A stretch of DNA of 6,020 bases from positions 1 to 6,020 of the forward strand of contig JANWHC010000010.1 of NCBI GenBank assembly GCA_025450615.1, written 5' to 3'. Shown one piece after another: positions 5,517 to 6,020 of the stretch; the stretch's first letter is position 1; every line of letters begins with the position of its first letter. The DNA comes from Minisyncoccota bacterium (GTDB taxonomy: Bacteria > Patescibacteriota > Minisyncoccia > Phycocordibacterales > DATDWN01). The notes beneath the pieces are model-generated. The model worked only from the letters and a program-made list of their open reading frames with translations, made no database searches and had not been told where the DNA came from. A program made the position numbers and the translations under genes.

Positions 5517-5690
5517 ATGCAGCCGTTTTATTACGTGCTGCGTTACCTCATGATTACATCATGGGTATTACGTAAAAATACAGTCATAATCTAGTTTTCC
5601 AGAACGGTTTGTAACTTGACAACAAAATACGGATTTCATTCACAAAAGCACGAGTTTATCGTGCCTATACCGCTCTCAGTATTTTTCCTA
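5517..5690 (+). ncRNA. Candidate structured small RNA starting with two adjacent hairpins
   Basis: From the predicted start, GCAGCCGT (5519-5526) pairs with ACG-T-GCTGC (5533-5541): 8 bp with one bulge, extended by A-U and U-G to 5517/5543. The next base opens a second stem, TACC-T-CATGAT (5544-5554) with ATCATGGGTA (5558-5567): 10 bp with one bulge and a 3-nt loop. TTACG (5531-5535) can instead pair with CGTAA (5571-5575), an arrangement that excludes the first stem. Further down are the hairpin 5648-5664 and a T5 run (5682-5686), so the 3' end given here is a guess. No known RNA family was recognised. The same bases also encode a short open frame (5496 or 5517 to 5594), which is the main alternative. 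Confidence 0.35.
5648..5664 (-). terminator. Hairpin with T-tract on the minus strand
   Basis: GCACGA (5648-5653) and TCGTGC (5659-5664) form a perfect 6-bp stem with a 5-nt loop. On the minus strand TTTT follows directly (complement of 5644-5647), a weak intrinsic terminator for minus transcripts. On the plus strand it would be an internal or 3' stem. Confidence 0.35.
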
Positions 5691-5761
5691 CTTGTCTTTA
5701 ATCCGAAATTCAGAATAAAAATTTTCATCTATTTTTTTGTTTTGTGTCGAAACACTCGGCT

Positions 5762-5790
5762 CTGCCATCATGTGGAGATATGAGTAAAAT
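5762..5790 (+). promoter_or_regulatory. Promoter candidate for the last gene
   Basis: CTGCCA (5762-5767, four of six), a 17-bp spacer and TAAAAT (5785-5790). Transcription from about 5797 would put the long 5814-5885 hairpin in a 5' untranslated region of roughly 180 nt. Confidence 0.4.
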
Positions 5791-5813
5791 ATGAAATAAA
5801 AAAATTAGTATGT

Positions 5814-5885
5814 AGATGCTGTTATACAGAATAAATGTAAACCAAGGTAAAACTTAAGTTTGCATTTATTCATATAACGGCATCT
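5814..5885 (+). other. Long imperfect hairpin, probably in the 5' leader of the downstream gene
   Basis: The outer stem 5814-5826 / 5873-5885 has 13 pairs and the inner stem 5829-5842 / 5858-5871 has 14. They are separated by a small 2-by-1 internal loop (CA opposite A). The only two non-Watson-Crick positions, 5820/5879 and 5838/5862, are U-G wobbles in plus-strand RNA and would be A-C mismatches in minus RNA, so the structure favours plus transcription. A 3-bp extension (AAG/CTT, 5844-5846 / 5853-5855) caps a 6-nt loop. It matches no terminator (no T-tract) and no RNA family I know. Confidence 0.55.
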
Positions 5886-5979
5886 TAAGAATTAATTAGT
5901 CGTTAATAGTTTCCGCATTTTCTTTCTTAAATTATTACTAGTAAAAATAGAAAGAGGTGCATTTATTAAAAACATATAT

Positions 5980-6020
5980 ATGAATTTAACAAAATCAAGA
6001 ACTGCAAAGTTGGCAGCTGG
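5980..6020 (+). CDS. N-terminal fragment of a probable secreted or cell-surface protein
   Basis: Only 13 codons are visible, MNLTKSRTAKLAA followed by a partial Gly codon. A basic N-terminus followed by a small hydrophobic stretch is the beginning of a Sec signal peptide. Very similar openings (MNLTKSRTAKLAAG...) are recalled from Parcubacteria surface proteins with coiled-coil or peptidoglycan-binding regions, but the rest lies outside the window. A purine-rich AGAGGTG (5953-5959) is 20 nt upstream, too far for a standard Shine-Dalgarno, and no nearer in-frame start exists. Translation may depend on the structured leader or on a non-Shine-Dalgarno mechanism. Confidence 0.6.
   Translation, partial: MNLTKSRTAKLAA

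Larger units (their letters stand above)
5264..5979. other. 716-nt intergenic stretch with no convincing gene
   Basis: Both strands were read for open frames; only very short ones are present, at 5496-5594 plus and 5688-5771 minus. The stretch holds several hairpins (5265-5286, 5310-5335, 5430-5457, 5517-5567, 5648-5664, 5814-5885), one exact DnaA-box sequence (5464-5472) and promoter candidates at 5482-5509 and 5762-5790. There is no tRNA, and no tmRNA, RNase P or SRP RNA signature was recognised. A gap this size is unusual in a compact genome, and the structures suggest one or more RNA elements. Confidence 0.7.

Noticed and set aside
5616..5644. Promoter starting from the perfect TTGACA at 5616-5621
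   Set aside because: No acceptable -10 hexamer occurs at 16-19 bp spacing.
5814..5885. Integron attC site
   Set aside because: The arms lack the RYYYAAC/GTTRRRY core pair, and there is no integrase or cassette array nearby.
5264..5979. tmRNA, RNase P RNA, SRP RNA or a tRNA in the long gap
   Set aside because: None of their conserved core sequences was found and no cloverleaf could be drawn; the hairpins present do not match these families.
5464..5980. Replication origin
   Set aside because: Only one DnaA-box sequence is present in this stretch and no dnaA, dnaN or iteron cluster is visible.

Overview
The window reads as chromosomal DNA from a Candidate Phyla Radiation bacterium (Candidatus Patescibacteria), most likely of the Parcubacteria group. 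The basis is AT-rich DNA, compact genes, TAA as the stop codon of every complete gene, a RecA and an FtsK that look divergent by recall, and a small membrane-anchored protein lying between ftsK and recA. A helical/winged-helix protein of a kind I recall only from this group is also present. No mobile element, CRISPR array, tRNA or rRNA is visible.

Layout. Positions 1-104 (minus) hold the first codons of elongation factor P. It is transcribed divergently from an 80-residue orphan gene (163-405, plus) that has a good promoter and Shine-Dalgarno. A hairpin with A- and T-tracts on both sides (404-444) serves as a shared terminator for that orphan and for the convergent recA (513-1592, minus). Upstream of recA is its own promoter with an inverted repeat, then a 117-residue single-pass membrane protein (1726-2079, minus). 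ftsK (2091 to about 4280, minus) follows, with only 11 nt between its stop and the start of the 117-residue gene. The ftsK promoter is placed so that its mRNA should be leaderless. Divergent from ftsK, a plus-strand gene at 4511-5263 encodes a 250-residue protein with an all-helical N-terminal part and a C-terminal winged helix. Its upstream region carries two promoter candidates and a cluster of AAAGGACA-like motifs. Positions 5264-5979 form a 716-nt stretch without a convincing gene but with many hairpins, a perfect DnaA-box sequence and two promoter candidates. The last 41 nt begin a secreted-protein gene with a signal-peptide-like start.

How the parts fit. FtsK (DNA translocation at the division septum), RecA (homologous recombination) and the adjacent unknown proteins suggest a chromosome-maintenance neighbourhood. 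The winged-helix protein could be a local or self regulator, given the repeated motifs in its promoter region, but that is inference. The parts most worth a second look are the two structured RNA candidates in 5482-5885 (a promoter-proximal tandem hairpin, and a roughly 27-bp hairpin with only U-G wobbles and one small internal loop), the motif cluster at 4384-4504, and the two exact DnaA-box sequences in the intergenic regions.
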